A stretch of 64,000 nt of DNA from Candidatus Woesearchaeota archaeon (GTDB lineage Archaea; Nanobdellota; Nanobdellia; Woesearchaeales; UBA9642): contig QZIT01000006.1 in assembly GCA_003599145.1 (NCBI GenBank), positions 124,001 to 188,000 of the forward strand, written 5' to 3'. Positions 16,968 to 24,990 of the stretch are shown piece after piece. The position numbers were made by a program, and so were the translations under genes. The notes below the pieces were generated by a model. It saw only the letters and a program-made list of their open reading frames with translations, did no database searches and was not told where the DNA came from. The first letter of the stretch is position 1; each line of letters opens with the position of its first letter.

Positions 16968-17530
16968 TTTCTCTCCTTGATTTTTACTTCGCCTTCTTCA
17001 ATATGAACCAATGTCGAGGGGTTTCCTGCTTTTTTTCCCTCATAAATCGCAAACTGCACGCCTTTTTCCATCCTTTTGTCTAAATTTTCCAAATCAGTCA
17101 TAAACATTTCTCCAGTAACATTTGCAGAGGTGGTTACAATAGGCGTATCTATCATGGCAACAACTTTGCTGAACCAGTGCTTTGGTATTCTTATGCCGAT
17201 AGTTTTGCCGTCGCTGATATTGCCTGCAAGCTCTTTGTGATTTTTTAACGGTAAGATGATAGTATACGGTCCTGGCAATTTTTTTAGCCATTCCTTTGCC
17301 TGTTCATTTAGTATGCAATGCTCATAAATCCATTCCATTGATGGAGCAATAATAGAGAATGGTTTTTCAGTTTGTTTTATTTTTCTTATTTTTTTTACTA
17401 AGTCTTCATTGGTTGCATCGCAGCCAATGCCGTAGATGGTGTCTGTAGGGTAAATGAAAATGTCGCTCTTCAGGGTTTTTACATACTTTCGGACATTTAA
17501 AATGAATTCTTCCTTGGTGATGATTCTCAT
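16964..17530 (-). CDS. Threonylcarbamoyl-AMP synthase (YrdC/Sua5 domain)
   Basis: A 188-residue YrdC-type protein that makes threonylcarbamoyl-AMP for t6A at tRNA position 37. Visible motifs are YPTDTIYGIGCDA, KPFSIIAPS, LPGPYTIILP, IGIRIPKH and TSANVTGE, with KRxK near the N-terminus replaced by KKIRKIKQ. There is no Sua5 C-terminal domain, so it is the short TsaC form. A poly-A/TATA region lies upstream. Confidence 0.9.
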   Translation of the reverse strand: MRIITKEEFILNVRKYVKTLKSDIFIYPTDTIYGIGCDATNEDLVKKIRKIKQTEKPFSIIAPSMEWIYEHCILNEQAKEWLKKLPGPYTIILPLKNHKELAGNISDGKTIGIRIPKHWFSKVVAMIDTPIVTTSANVTGEMFMTDLENLDKRMEKGVQFAIYEGKKAGNPSTLVHIEEGEVKIKERK

Positions 17531-17606
17531 AATTACACAGAAAGAGAGGGTATTTAAATATATTTTGAATTCCCTTTAAGCTGAAAAATCTAAAAAAGAA
17601 GAAAAT

Positions 17607-17732
17607 TCAAGAATAAGAAAATGCTTCAGCTCCTGTATACTGTTGAACATAGGAATGTATTTTTTCCTTTTTGGCTATTTCTTCATCGTCATACTTGCTG
17701 ATTAACGAGAGTATCCGTTCTTTCTGGTTCAT
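17607..17732 (-). CDS. 41-residue small protein
   Basis: A short ORF starting MNQKERILSLISKYDDEE, charged and helical, with no membrane segment. AGGTGAGAGC just before its ATG is a good ribosome site, and that ATG overlaps the stop (ATGA) of a 25-residue ORF upstream, so the two look translationally coupled. Unknown function; too short for statistical support, so confidence is limited. Confidence 0.45.
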   Translation of the reverse strand: MNQKERILSLISKYDDEEIAKKEKIHSYVQQYTGAEAFSYS

Positions 17733-17806
17733 GCTCTCACCTTCTGGCTTTTTATCTGCTCAAAGAAGAGCTGTTCGATGTATTTCATGTTTTCATGTGG
17801 TTTCAT
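17729..17806 (-). CDS. 25-residue ORF upstream of the 41-residue gene
   Basis: A tiny ORF starting MKPHENMKYIEQLFFEQ and ending VRA, coupled by ATGA overlap to the next one. It begins 17 nt after an AGGAGG that lies in a hairpin. It could be a real peptide or a leader whose translation opens the downstream gene. Confidence 0.3.
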   Translation of the reverse strand: MKPHENMKYIEQLFFEQIKSQKVRA

Positions 17807-17823
17807 TTTGGTGCCCCCAACAT

Positions 17824-17846
17824 CCTCCTGAAAGGGGAACAGGAGG
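17824..17846 (-). promoter_or_regulatory. 5' leader hairpin with anti-SD-like and SD-like arms
   Basis: On the reverse strand CCTCCTG, loop of 9, CAGGAGG makes a perfect 7-bp stem. The TATA element (17873-17880) would place the RNA 5' end near 17850, so the hairpin would sit at the very 5' end of the transcript. The left arm includes CACCTCCT, the same as the 16S anti-SD core, and the right arm is AGGAGG. Confidence 0.45.
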
Positions 17847-17872
17847 TGTTTAATTATTCTGAGAAATCTGCG

Positions 17873-17880
17873 TTTATATA
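17873..17880 (-). promoter_or_regulatory. TATA box for the small-ORF transcript
   Basis: TATATAAA on the reverse strand, about 70 nt before ATG 17806. The long leader contrasts with the leaderless habit of neighbouring genes. Confidence 0.45.
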
Positions 17881-17934
17881 CCCTGTGCCAACATGTCCAG
17901 TGCCAATAGAACCATGCTAAGAACGGCTTAAACC

Positions 17935-18393
17935 TTATTTCCTTTCATTAGCAGGCTGTCCAGTAGGTGGAAAGTGAGGTTCAGGAGACCTGTTGTATGT
18001 TGCAAGCAATGCATCTAAGGTGTCTGGAATTGCAATGCTTAGTTCTGCATTAGCTTGTCTTAATTCTTGCAAGCTCAACTGCCCATGGGGAATGTATTTT
18101 CCTTTAAGGGTTAATGCCAATAAGCTATCTGTGTCCTGTATCAATATAACTCTGCTTCCAGGATTCTTTTCTCCTGCATAGATGGCCCAAGATGCTGTTT
18201 TTGGGGTTCCGTCAATAGTTCTTACTTGAATCATGTAGTTTAATGTGTCTTTGCCGACATCCCACCCCGCTTTATATAAGATAGATCCTTCATCGTTATG
18301 CGTTCTTACCCACAACGGCTGTTTTTGATAAACTCTGAACAACTGGGGACCGTTCATCTTTAACAGTGCATTTCTTGTTTGTTCTGCATCCAT
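17935..18393 (-). CDS. Hypothetical soluble protein
   Basis: A 152-residue protein. ATG 18393 (MDAEQTRNA) is chosen over the in-frame TTG four codons upstream because GGGTGATGAC precedes it as a ribosome site. The middle reads like a beta sheet (VRTIDGTPKTASWAIYAG, RVILIQDTDSLLALTL) and the end is Pro-rich and hydrophilic. No family is recognised. Confidence 0.6.
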   Translation of the reverse strand: MDAEQTRNALLKMNGPQLFRVYQKQPLWVRTHNDEGSILYKAGWDVGKDTLNYMIQVRTIDGTPKTASWAIYAGEKNPGSRVILIQDTDSLLALTLKGKYIPHGQLSLQELRQANAELSIAIPDTLDALLATYNRSPEPHFPPTGQPANERK

Positions 18394-18482
18394 GTCATCA
18401 CCCAATGTTGAGATTATTTTTTCTTTTATAAACTTTTTTAAAAATCCAAAAAATAGATAAATACGATACTCTTTGCATAATT

Positions 18483-19187
18483 ATGGTGAACATTATTACA
18501 ACAAAAAGCTTCAAGCTTGCAGTTTATATGCAAGGAAATCAAAAAGCAAAAAAACTTGCCTTAGTCTTGCCTGGAAGACTTGATACAAAGGATTATCATC
18601 ATATGAAAAGCCATGTTGATTATTTAGCAAGCAAGGGGTTTTTGGCAGTTTCTTTTGATCCTCCAGGAACATGGGAAAGCCCTGGTGACATTGCTTTGTA
18701 CACGATGACGAATTATCTTAAAGCAATTAACGAATTGATTGCTTATTTTGGCAATAAGCCGACAGTTCTTATTGGACATAGCAGGGGAGGAACTATGGCT
18801 ATGCTGGCAGGCACGAGAAATAAACACGTAACGCACATTATAGCAATAATGTCAAGTCCTGTAGCAAGTACCATAATAGAAGCATACACTTCTTATAGAG
18901 ATACTCCTTCAGGAGGCAAAAAAGAGTTTCATCTGCCAGCAAGCTATTATAAAGACGCTGCACAATATGACCTGCGCGATGCACTTGCAAAGTGCACTAA
19001 GCCAAAACTTTTCTTTTTAGGAAAAAAAGACACTATGGTTACACCTGAATCAGTCAGAGAAGCTTTTGCAAAATCTGCCAAACCAAAACAGCTGTATGAA
19101 CTTGATTGCAGTCATGATTATCGCCGCTATCCAGAAAAAATTGAAGAAGTGAATAAAGAGATAGGAAAATTTTTAGATAAAACATGA
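18483..19187 (+). CDS. Alpha/beta hydrolase
   Basis: A 234-residue alpha/beta-hydrolase fold enzyme. The nucleophile elbow is GHSRGG (about residue 101), the acid is probably Asp in GKKDTMVTPE and the His is in DCSHDYRR. The oxyanion region LPGRLDTKD and the size suit small esterases or dienelactone hydrolase-like proteins; substrate is unknown. It overlaps the LigD-phosphoesterase gene by 4 nt, so the two are co-transcribed. Confidence 0.85.
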   Translation: MVNIITTKSFKLAVYMQGNQKAKKLALVLPGRLDTKDYHHMKSHVDYLASKGFLAVSFDPPGTWESPGDIALYTMTNYLKAINELIAYFGNKPTVLIGHSRGGTMAMLAGTRNKHVTHIIAIMSSPVASTIIEAYTSYRDTPSGGKKEFHLPASYYKDAAQYDLRDALAKCTKPKLFFLGKKDTMVTPESVREAFAKSAKPKQLYELDCSHDYRRYPEKIEEVNKEIGKFLDKT

Positions 19188-19549
19188 AATATTGCATACA
19201 AAAGCATCAGGCAAGCCATTTGCATTATGATTTTCGTTTGGAATTAGACGGTGTTGCAAAATCTTGGGCAATTCCTAAAGAACCGTCAATAAAAGAAGGA
19301 GAAAAAAGATTAGCTGTGCAGGTTGAAGACCATGAAATTTCCTATATGGATTTTGAAGGAATTATTGAAGAGGGCTATGGCAAAGGAATTGTCGAACTCT
19401 GGGACGCTGGCTCATGGAAACCTGAAAGCATAAAGGAAAATAAAATAGTCTTTTTTCTCGACGGAAAAAAATTAAAAGGAAGATTTACGCTTTTGAAATT
19501 TAAAGATAAAAACTGGCTATTGTTCAAGGCAAAAGAAAAAGATCAATAA
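19184..19549 (+). CDS. Stand-alone LigD-type 3'-phosphoesterase
   Basis: A 121-residue protein equal to the phosphoesterase domain of bacterial LigD. Motifs visible are KHQASHLHYDFRLELDG, VQVEDHEISYMDFEG and EEGYGKGIVELWD. In the family the two His and nearby Asp/Glu bind Mn and trim 3'-ribonucleotides and 3'-phosphates at breaks. Stand-alone forms are known in archaea. A DNA ligase is encoded 2.8 kb away, not in the same operon. It overlaps cdc6 tail to tail by 7 nt. Confidence 0.9.
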   Translation: MKYCIQKHQASHLHYDFRLELDGVAKSWAIPKEPSIKEGEKRLAVQVEDHEISYMDFEGIIEEGYGKGIVELWDAGSWKPESIKENKIVFFLDGKKLKGRFTLLKFKDKNWLLFKAKEKDQ

Positions 19550-20604
19550 TCCGTCAGCTTCTTGTTCACAATAGTCGTATTCCCGCCTTTGTGCGTTCTT
19601 TCTAAATTAATATAATTTCCCTCGTCGAGTTTTGCGATTTTTCTCTGAAATGTTTTGTAGCTTAATTTTCCGTTTTGCTTGGTATATTCCCTGAATAAAT
19701 CGCCAATTTTCTGTCCAGAGTTCTCTTTCACTATTTTAAAAATAAATCGTTCTTCATCGTCTAAATCAGCAGAGCTTTTGATGGTGAATTCTTCTAATTT
19801 TGCAATGGCTTTTTTGACGTGTTCGAGACTGACTTTCTTGCTTGCCCTTTCTTCTGCAAATAATGCAGATTCCTTCAATAAAAATAATCCTGAACGGATG
19901 TCTTTCATTTCAGAAGCAGTTTTGCAAATGACTTGCAGGGCTTCTTCTTCAAAAACATCGTCATAAAAAGCATAATTTGCTCGTTCTTTCAAAATGCCTT
20001 CTGTTTCCTTGAGATTGTACTGTTTAAATTCCAATAATTCAGGAACCAATCTGCTTTTGATTCGTTCATCTATTTCCAGCAATAAACTTTTGTAGTTGGT
20101 GATTAAAATGATGCTCTTCTTGAAAATTTCCTCGAGCAATAAATATAAAAAATCAAATTCTTCTGCCTTGTCAATTTCATCAAAAACAAATACTGCCTTT
20201 TTTTTATTGATGATGTTTGCAGCTATTTTAAATAAATCGTCTGTTTTTTTGTTTTGCGTAAACGCATAGCCAACAGCGTCGCACATTTCCAAAATTACTT
20301 TGTACGTAGTATTTTTCTGCCAGCAGTTGATGTAGAACAAATGAACTTCTTCAGAAAACTCATCATTTTCCTCCAGCTCTCTCAATAAATGCTTGCACGC
20401 AGCAGTTTTTCCTATTCCAGGAGGACCATGAATCAATAAATTTCTGCCGTTTCTTCCTGCTAGAATAGGTTTGATGCAGTTTGCAATGTGTTGCTGCTCT
20501 TTTTCCCTGTATGGAATTAATTTAGGAACAAACGCATAGTCTAATGCAGCCTCATTTTTAAAAAGAGTTTCATCACCTTTTAAAACAGTATCAAACACGC
20601 CCAT
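19543..20604 (-). CDS. cdc6: Orc1/Cdc6 replication initiator
   Basis: A 353-residue AAA+ protein. Walker A is GPPGIGKT (60-67), Walker B VFDEID (140-145), sensor 1 ILITNYKSLL, sensor 2 SEMKDIRSGLFLL, followed by the C-terminal winged helix (SYKTFQRKIAKLDEGNYI). It binds origin DNA and loads MCM. Archaeal origins often lie next to this gene; the 130-bp AT-rich gap upstream holds no origin-recognition box that I can identify. Confidence 0.93.
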   Translation of the reverse strand: MGVFDTVLKGDETLFKNEAALDYAFVPKLIPYREKEQQHIANCIKPILAGRNGRNLLIHGPPGIGKTAACKHLLRELEENDEFSEEVHLFYINCWQKNTTYKVILEMCDAVGYAFTQNKKTDDLFKIAANIINKKKAVFVFDEIDKAEEFDFLYLLLEEIFKKSIILITNYKSLLLEIDERIKSRLVPELLEFKQYNLKETEGILKERANYAFYDDVFEEEALQVICKTASEMKDIRSGLFLLKESALFAEERASKKVSLEHVKKAIAKLEEFTIKSSADLDDEERFIFKIVKENSGQKIGDLFREYTKQNGKLSYKTFQRKIAKLDEGNYINLERTHKGGNTTIVNKKLTDY

Positions 20605-20733
20605 AAAAAAAACAGAAAGATGTTTTGTTTATATAGTTTATGGCAAAAAAGGACGTAATCTTTCTCATACTTCCTGTACTATTTACGAAAAAAATATGCT
20701 CACTCTTTTTAAGCGGATTTTCTCTCCTTCAGT
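20605..20733. other. AT-rich gap upstream of cdc6
   Basis: The gap carries divergent promoter elements (a TATA-like stretch near 20625-20635 for cdc6 and ctttttaagc near 20705-20714 for the toxin gene). It is the natural place to look for an origin, but I see no repeated origin box. Confidence 0.3.
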
Positions 20734-20982
20734 ATGTTTTCAGTCCTTATGGATAAAAAAGTCATTAAGTGCTTGGAGCAATATCCGCTTTCCATTAAAA
20801 ACAGAATTTTAGATAAGATGAATGATGTTTTGGAAAATCCTTTCCGTCACTTTAAAAAGCTTAAGCAAAGGTCTGAATACTCAATGCATGTTGGCGTCTA
20901 TAGAGTTATTGCAGATATTGATACATCATCACGAAAAATTATTGTAACAAAAGTAGGCCGCCGCAAACATGTTTACGATTAA
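20734..20982 (+). CDS. RelE/ParE-type toxin
   Basis: An 82-residue protein with the RelE fold order: helix (KVIKCLEQYPLSIKNRILDKM), LENPFRHFKKLKQ, then strands MHVGVYRVIADIDTSSRKIIVTKVGRRKHVY. The YRVIADI and GRRKHVY blocks are the family hallmark. The ATG at 20734 is 25 nt from a TATA element. It converges on an antitoxin gene with a 4-bp overlap, so the classical co-operonic antitoxin is absent; the convergent one may serve it. Confidence 0.8.
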   Translation: MFSVLMDKKVIKCLEQYPLSIKNRILDKMNDVLENPFRHFKKLKQRSEYSMHVGVYRVIADIDTSSRKIIVTKVGRRKHVYD

Positions 20983-21224
20983 CGTTTCTTATATCCTAAA
21001 ATCTTCTCAGCTTCTGTAAGGGTGTAATATTCTCCATTGCTGATTCTTTTTCGTGCGGCTTCAATGTCCTTTATGGTTTTCTGGCTTAGCTTTGGCTGCT
21101 TCTTGACACTTTTAACTATGAAAAGAATTTTTCTTAAAATGTCGTCGTAGCTTTCATTACGGTATTCCCTGAAAATGTCCAATTGCTCTTTTGTTTGTTC
21201 TTGAAGCTTGATGGTTGTGGTCAT
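20979..21224 (-). CDS. RHH-type antitoxin
   Basis: An 81-residue protein with N-terminal MTTTIKLQEQTKEQLDIFREY, typical of a ribbon-helix-helix DNA-binding antitoxin, and a C-terminal helix with YTLTEAEKILGYKKR that would wrap the toxin. A threefold 10-bp repeat covers its promoter. It lies between two RelE-like genes, one convergent and one upstream in the same direction. Confidence 0.75.
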   Translation of the reverse strand: MTTTIKLQEQTKEQLDIFREYRNESYDDILRKILFIVKSVKKQPKLSQKTIKDIEAARKRISNGEYYTLTEAEKILGYKKR

Positions 21225-21254
21225 AGTATACTTAGGTATACGTAGGTATATTTA
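21225..21254 (-). promoter_or_regulatory. Three 10-bp operator repeats over the antitoxin promoter
   Basis: Forward-strand units AGTATACTTA, GGTATACGTA and GGTATATTTA follow one another exactly, starting one base from the start codon and running into the TATA element. One helical turn spacing suits cooperative binding of RHH dimers and autorepression. Confidence 0.6.
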
Positions 21255-21267
21255 AAGGTTTCGGTTA

Positions 21268-21471
21268 TTAATTCCCCCATGTTCTGAGATAGTTATCATG
21301 GTCGTCTATTCTTAACACTTCAACAGCATTGTCTTTTCTTACATAAGCAACCCTCCAGTCGTGATGGCGCAATTTGAAATAACAGGCATGGCCTGGAAAT
21401 TGCCTGCTGAGTGTACTCCATCCTGTAATGGATGATTTTTTAATGACCTCTGGCTTTTCTGTTGGCTGCAC
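21268..21471 (-). CDS. Short RelE-like protein, possibly truncated toxin
   Basis: A 67-residue protein from GTG 21471. The second half (FKLRHHDWRVAYVRKDNAVEVLRIDDHDNYL) fits the last strands of RelE toxins, but the N-terminal helical hairpin is missing, so the protein is 15-20 residues short. It has its own TATA element (ctttataaat). It may be a worn toxin or a small RelE variant working with the antitoxin 43 nt downstream. Confidence 0.5.
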   Translation of the reverse strand: MQPTEKPEVIKKSSITGWSTLSRQFPGHACYFKLRHHDWRVAYVRKDNAVEVLRIDDHDNYLRTWGN

Positions 21472-21514
21472 TATTTTTTGCTGATTTATAAAGATTGTTC
21501 ACTTTATTCTACTT

Positions 21515-21772
21515 TCAACGATGTTTGCAGCCAGGCCAACAACATGGTCTTCGTTTTCCTTTAAGAAGTTCCTTGCACGTTCGTTCAACATGATTTTTTC
21601 TTGTTTCTGGTTTCTTGACAGACGTAATCCAGCAAATCCATTCATTTCGTGCAAGCGGTGTTAAGCTATTCCAGGTATTTGTAGTTGCTGAAGATGAAAG
21701 CAGAGCTTTTCGTAAATCAGCTGGAACTTGATGCACTACTCCTGTAGCAATTTCTTTGGTCATGTTAGCCAT
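21515..21772 (-). CDS. YdeI/OmpD-associated family protein
   Basis: An 85-residue protein with the family landmarks VPADLRKAL, WNSLTPLARNEWICWI, KPETRKNHVERTC and the C-terminal RRPCCWPGCKHR. Its biochemical role is not established. ATG 21772 overlaps the SRPBCC gene end by 8 nt, so the pair is an operon. The family is chiefly bacterial, suggesting transfer. Confidence 0.8.
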   Translation of the reverse strand: MANMTKEIATGVVHQVPADLRKALLSSSATTNTWNSLTPLARNEWICWITSVKKPETRKNHVERTCKELLKGKRRPCCWPGCKHR

Positions 21773-22211
21773 CCGGAATCTTTGGCTCAACTAATTTTGC
21801 TAACTTTTCCAACGACTCCTGCCATCCTAGATAGCACATTTCCGTTGGTATAGCAATAGGTATGCCTTCCTGGACAATTTTAATATCCGTGCCGCATGAA
21901 ACTTTTTTAAGCCAAACTGACGTTATCATTTCTCCTGGAAGATTAGGGTTGTCAAATTTGTCTGTATATTTTAAAAACTCATCTTGCTTAAGTTCAAGAT
22001 ACTTGCCTCCAAAAGAATGCCCATTGCCTGTAGAAAAATTGATGAATGACATCTTAAAATTTCCATTGACTTTTACGTCCATATGCTGAACAGTGCATAT
22101 GAATCCATAGGGAGGAATCCAAGATGCAAGTGCATTGGCCTGTGTAAATGCGCGATAAACTTTTTCTGGCGGTGCCTTAAGCACCCTGTGCAATGTTACG
22201 CTGTTTGTCAT
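21765..22211 (-). CDS. SRPBCC (AHSA1-like) domain protein
   Basis: A 148-residue START-like protein: VTLHRVLKAPPEKVYRAFTQANALASWIPP at the front, a beta sheet, and GWQESLEKLAKLVE in the terminal helix. Such proteins bind hydrophobic ligands in a cavity; ligand unknown. AGGAGG precedes the ATG by 6 nt. It is followed by a YdeI-like gene, a combination common in bacteria. Confidence 0.88.
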   Translation of the reverse strand: MTNSVTLHRVLKAPPEKVYRAFTQANALASWIPPYGFICTVQHMDVKVNGNFKMSFINFSTGNGHSFGGKYLELKQDEFLKYTDKFDNPNLPGEMITSVWLKKVSCGTDIKIVQEGIPIAIPTEMCYLGWQESLEKLAKLVEPKIPDG

Positions 22212-22213
22212 TT

Positions 22214-22336
22214 TTAACCTCCTAAATTAATAATGGTAAGCTCTTCAGACGCCATGCGATTCATGGCAAATGCGTTCAGGCACTCCTCTTTATATATTTT
22301 CTGAAGCTCTCTTCGCTCATTTCTTCCCTCACCCAT
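22214..22336 (-). CDS. Possible 40-residue upstream ORF
   Basis: An open frame MGEGRNERRELQKIYKE to INLGG whose last codons contain the AGGAGG site of the SRPBCC gene. No ribosome site of its own is seen, and a promoter (atatataaag) lies inside it, so it may be fortuitous or a remnant. Confidence 0.2.
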   Translation of the reverse strand: MGEGRNERRELQKIYKEECLNAFAMNRMASEELTIINLGG

Positions 22337-22368
22337 ACCTTTTTAAATAAAATCAGCATACTGCAACC

Positions 22369-24093
22369 ATGGACTATCTTGAGCTGACGGACTATTATCA
22401 AAAGCTTGAAAATACCGCTAAACGACTAGAAAAAACCTATCTGGTAAGCGAATTATTAAAAAAAACCCCTGAAAAAGACCTCACTGTTATTATGCATTTG
22501 TTGCGGGGAAGTGTTTTTCCAGACTGGGATGAACGAAAAACAGGTATTGCAGAACGGCTTATTATTAAGGCAATCAATGTTGCAACAGGCATTTCAGCAG
22601 ATAACATAGAGCAGGAATGGAAAAAAAAAGGGGATCTGGGAAATGTTGCTGAAAAGCTTGCAGGAAAAAAATCTCAAGCTACGTTATTTCAAAAAACCTT
22701 AACTGTGCAGAAAGTGTTTGACAATATAAGAAAATTGGCTGAAATGGAAGGGCAGGGAACTGTTGACAGAAAAATGCAGTTATTGGCAGAGCTGCTTTCC
22801 CAGTCAACCACTTTGGAAGCAAGATATATTGTAAGAACTGCTTTGGGGGATTTAAGAATTGGTTTGGGAGATGGCTCTTTAAGAGATGCTATCGCTTGGG
22901 CATATTTGATTGATCCTCATTATGATTCTGGTTCAATCACTCCAGATAACCGAGAAGCATACAATAAAGTGATAGAATCAGTACAAACAGCATATAATAA
23001 CTGCAATGATTTTGCCACAGTTGCAATAGCAGCAAAAAAGAATACTCTGGAAAAAGTTTCCCTGATATTAGGACAGCCTGTCAAGGTAATGCTTGCGCCA
23101 AAGGCAAAAAACATTGCTGATGGCTTTGAAAGAGTGGGAAAGCCTGCACAAATTGAATACAAATATGATGGTTTCAGGGTAGTTATCCATAAAGCAGAGC
23201 GCATTTCTATTTTTACCAGAAGGCTTGAGAACGTAACAAAACAGTTTCCTGAAGTTGTTGAGGCATTAAAAAATGTCAAGGGAGACAATTATATTATTGA
23301 CTGCGAAGCAGTTGGCTTTGACAAAAAAACAGGAAAGTATTTGCCCTTTCAGCATATTTCCCAAAGAATAAGGAGAAAGTATGGCATTGACGAGCTCTCA
23401 AAAACAATGCCTGTTGAATTAAATGTGTTTGATGTGCTCTATTATAATGGCAAAAGCTATCTGAACGAGCCTTTTGAAAAAAGAAGGGTGTTATTGGAAA
23501 AAATAATAAAGTCAGAGCAAAAAAAAATTGTTCTTGCTGCGCATATAGTTACTGATGATGAAAAAAAGGCAGATGCTTTTTACAAGCAATCCTTAAAAGC
23601 AGGCAATGAAGGCATCATGATGAAAAATCTTCAGGGCATCTATAAGCCTGGTTCAAGAGTTGGATTTATGGTTAAAGTGAAGCCTGTTATGGAAACACTG
23701 GATTTGGTAATAACCGGAGCAGAGTGGGGAGAAGGCAAACGAAGCGGATGGCTAACGAGCTTTACTTTATCTTGCATGGGTGAAGATGGCTATTTAGATA
23801 TTGGAAAAGTTGGCACAGGAATTAAAGAGCTTGAAAGTGAAGAAGGCGTTACGTTTGAAGAACTTACCAATTTATTAAAGCCTTTGATTAAAGAAGAAAA
23901 AGGAAAAACAGTCAAAGTGAAGCCTAAAATTGTTGTTTCTATTAATTATGAAGAGATTCAGAAAAGCCCTACATATGGCTCTGGTTATGCCTTAAGATTC
24001 CCGAGAGTTGTTGCCATAAGGCCTGATTTAAACCCAGAAGAAGTTGCTTCTGTGCAGGAAATTGACGAATTCTATACTGGGCAGAAGAAGTAA
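22369..24093 (+). CDS. lig: ATP-dependent DNA ligase
   Basis: A 574-residue archaeal-type replicative ligase. The adenylated Lys is K265 in K-Y-D-G. Downstream are ERISIFTRRLENVTKQ, DCEAVGFDKKTGKYLPFQ, GNEGIMMKNLQG, and VKVKPVMETLDLVI, the remaining nucleotidyltransferase motifs, then the OB domain. The N-terminal DNA-binding domain is present, so length is normal. A TATA box (ctttttaaat, 22339-22348) lies about 25 nt before the leaderless ATG. Confidence 0.96.
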   Translation: MDYLELTDYYQKLENTAKRLEKTYLVSELLKKTPEKDLTVIMHLLRGSVFPDWDERKTGIAERLIIKAINVATGISADNIEQEWKKKGDLGNVAEKLAGKKSQATLFQKTLTVQKVFDNIRKLAEMEGQGTVDRKMQLLAELLSQSTTLEARYIVRTALGDLRIGLGDGSLRDAIAWAYLIDPHYDSGSITPDNREAYNKVIESVQTAYNNCNDFATVAIAAKKNTLEKVSLILGQPVKVMLAPKAKNIADGFERVGKPAQIEYKYDGFRVVIHKAERISIFTRRLENVTKQFPEVVEALKNVKGDNYIIDCEAVGFDKKTGKYLPFQHISQRIRRKYGIDELSKTMPVELNVFDVLYYNGKSYLNEPFEKRRVLLEKIIKSEQKKIVLAAHIVTDDEKKADAFYKQSLKAGNEGIMMKNLQGIYKPGSRVGFMVKVKPVMETLDLVITGAEWGEGKRSGWLTSFTLSCMGEDGYLDIGKVGTGIKELESEEGVTFEELTNLLKPLIKEEKGKTVKVKPKIVVSINYEEIQKSPTYGSGYALRFPRVVAIRPDLNPEEVASVQEIDEFYTGQKK

Positions 24094-24149
24094 TTACTGA
24101 TAAGGAGTAAATAGAAATATTTAAATAGGGTTTGTTGTTCTTTTGTGGT

Positions 24150-24968
24150 ATGACAAGAGATCAAGAGTTCTTAAAGCATTGGAGTGCAAAACTTTCACGC
24201 ACAGCTTCCGCATATTTTAAATGCGCAGAGAAAGATAGAGTAAGAGCAATGCTTAGGGATATTATTAGCTTAGAGACGAGAGTAGTTGGAAGAAGAATAA
24301 GGTCCTGGAAAAATGGCCATGCTATATGGCCGTATACAAAGGAAGAATACTATCCTTCTAATTTAAACATGCTGTCTTTATTCTTATATGCAATAAAAGT
24401 CCCTGAAACTGATCCTGCAATAGCAGAACTAAAGAGCAAATACTCATTTTCCTATCCTCCTGATGAAGAAACCAGAGCAATTATTGATGGCTATAAAATT
24501 AAACCTAAAGAGAAACCTGTTCTTTTGCTCAAAAGCGAAACTCTGAAGCAAACAGTAGCTGCTTATTTGTCAACTATGCGTGATGTTCAGCAATTTTATA
24601 GTAGGTTAGCAGATGTTTTTGGAATAAAAATTCCTGCTGTTTATACGCAAGTCCATAATTGGAGAAATGGGCGTACTTTTGGAGTTAGCTCAGCAAACCC
24701 TCAAATTCCGGAGATACAATTAGACAGAACATCCTTGTTTCTCTACGGCTTAAAGGTTCCTGAAACTCATCCTGTTATTGCAGAGCTAAGACAAATGCCT
24801 ATGTTTATTTATCCTCCTCCACATGCATCTGACAGAGAAAAGCTAGACAAGCCATACACTCCAACAGACCCAAGAGCTGCTTTGATTGAAAGAATAAAGC
24901 TTGTTCCTGATGAAACAGTTGCCACATTGACTGATTCTTTGGATAGCCTTGTTGCTAAGAATATATAA
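24150..24968 (+). CDS. Unknown protein with two copies of a new repeat domain
   Basis: A 272-residue soluble protein. Two copies of one domain can be read: SWKNGHAIW ... LSLFLYAIKVPETDPAIAEL ... FSYPP, and NWRNGRTFG ... TSLFLYGLKVPETHPVIAEL ... FIYPP. Each has a helical stretch before the WxxG element. A third copy forms the next gene. ATG 24150 is chosen because atatttaaat lies about 26 nt upstream. The helical parts and W-x-x-G might bind nucleic acid, but I know no family that fits. Confidence 0.65.
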   Translation: MTRDQEFLKHWSAKLSRTASAYFKCAEKDRVRAMLRDIISLETRVVGRRIRSWKNGHAIWPYTKEEYYPSNLNMLSLFLYAIKVPETDPAIAELKSKYSFSYPPDEETRAIIDGYKIKPKEKPVLLLKSETLKQTVAAYLSTMRDVQQFYSRLADVFGIKIPAVYTQVHNWRNGRTFGVSSANPQIPEIQLDRTSLFLYGLKVPETHPVIAELRQMPMFIYPPPHASDREKLDKPYTPTDPRAALIERIKLVPDETVATLTDSLDSLVAKNI

Positions 24969-24990
24969 ATAACCTGTAGTTTCTAAAACC

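Noticed and set aside
20605-20733. Replication origin next to cdc6
   Set aside because: No repeated origin-recognition box or G-rich element can be read; only promoter-like AT tracts are visible.
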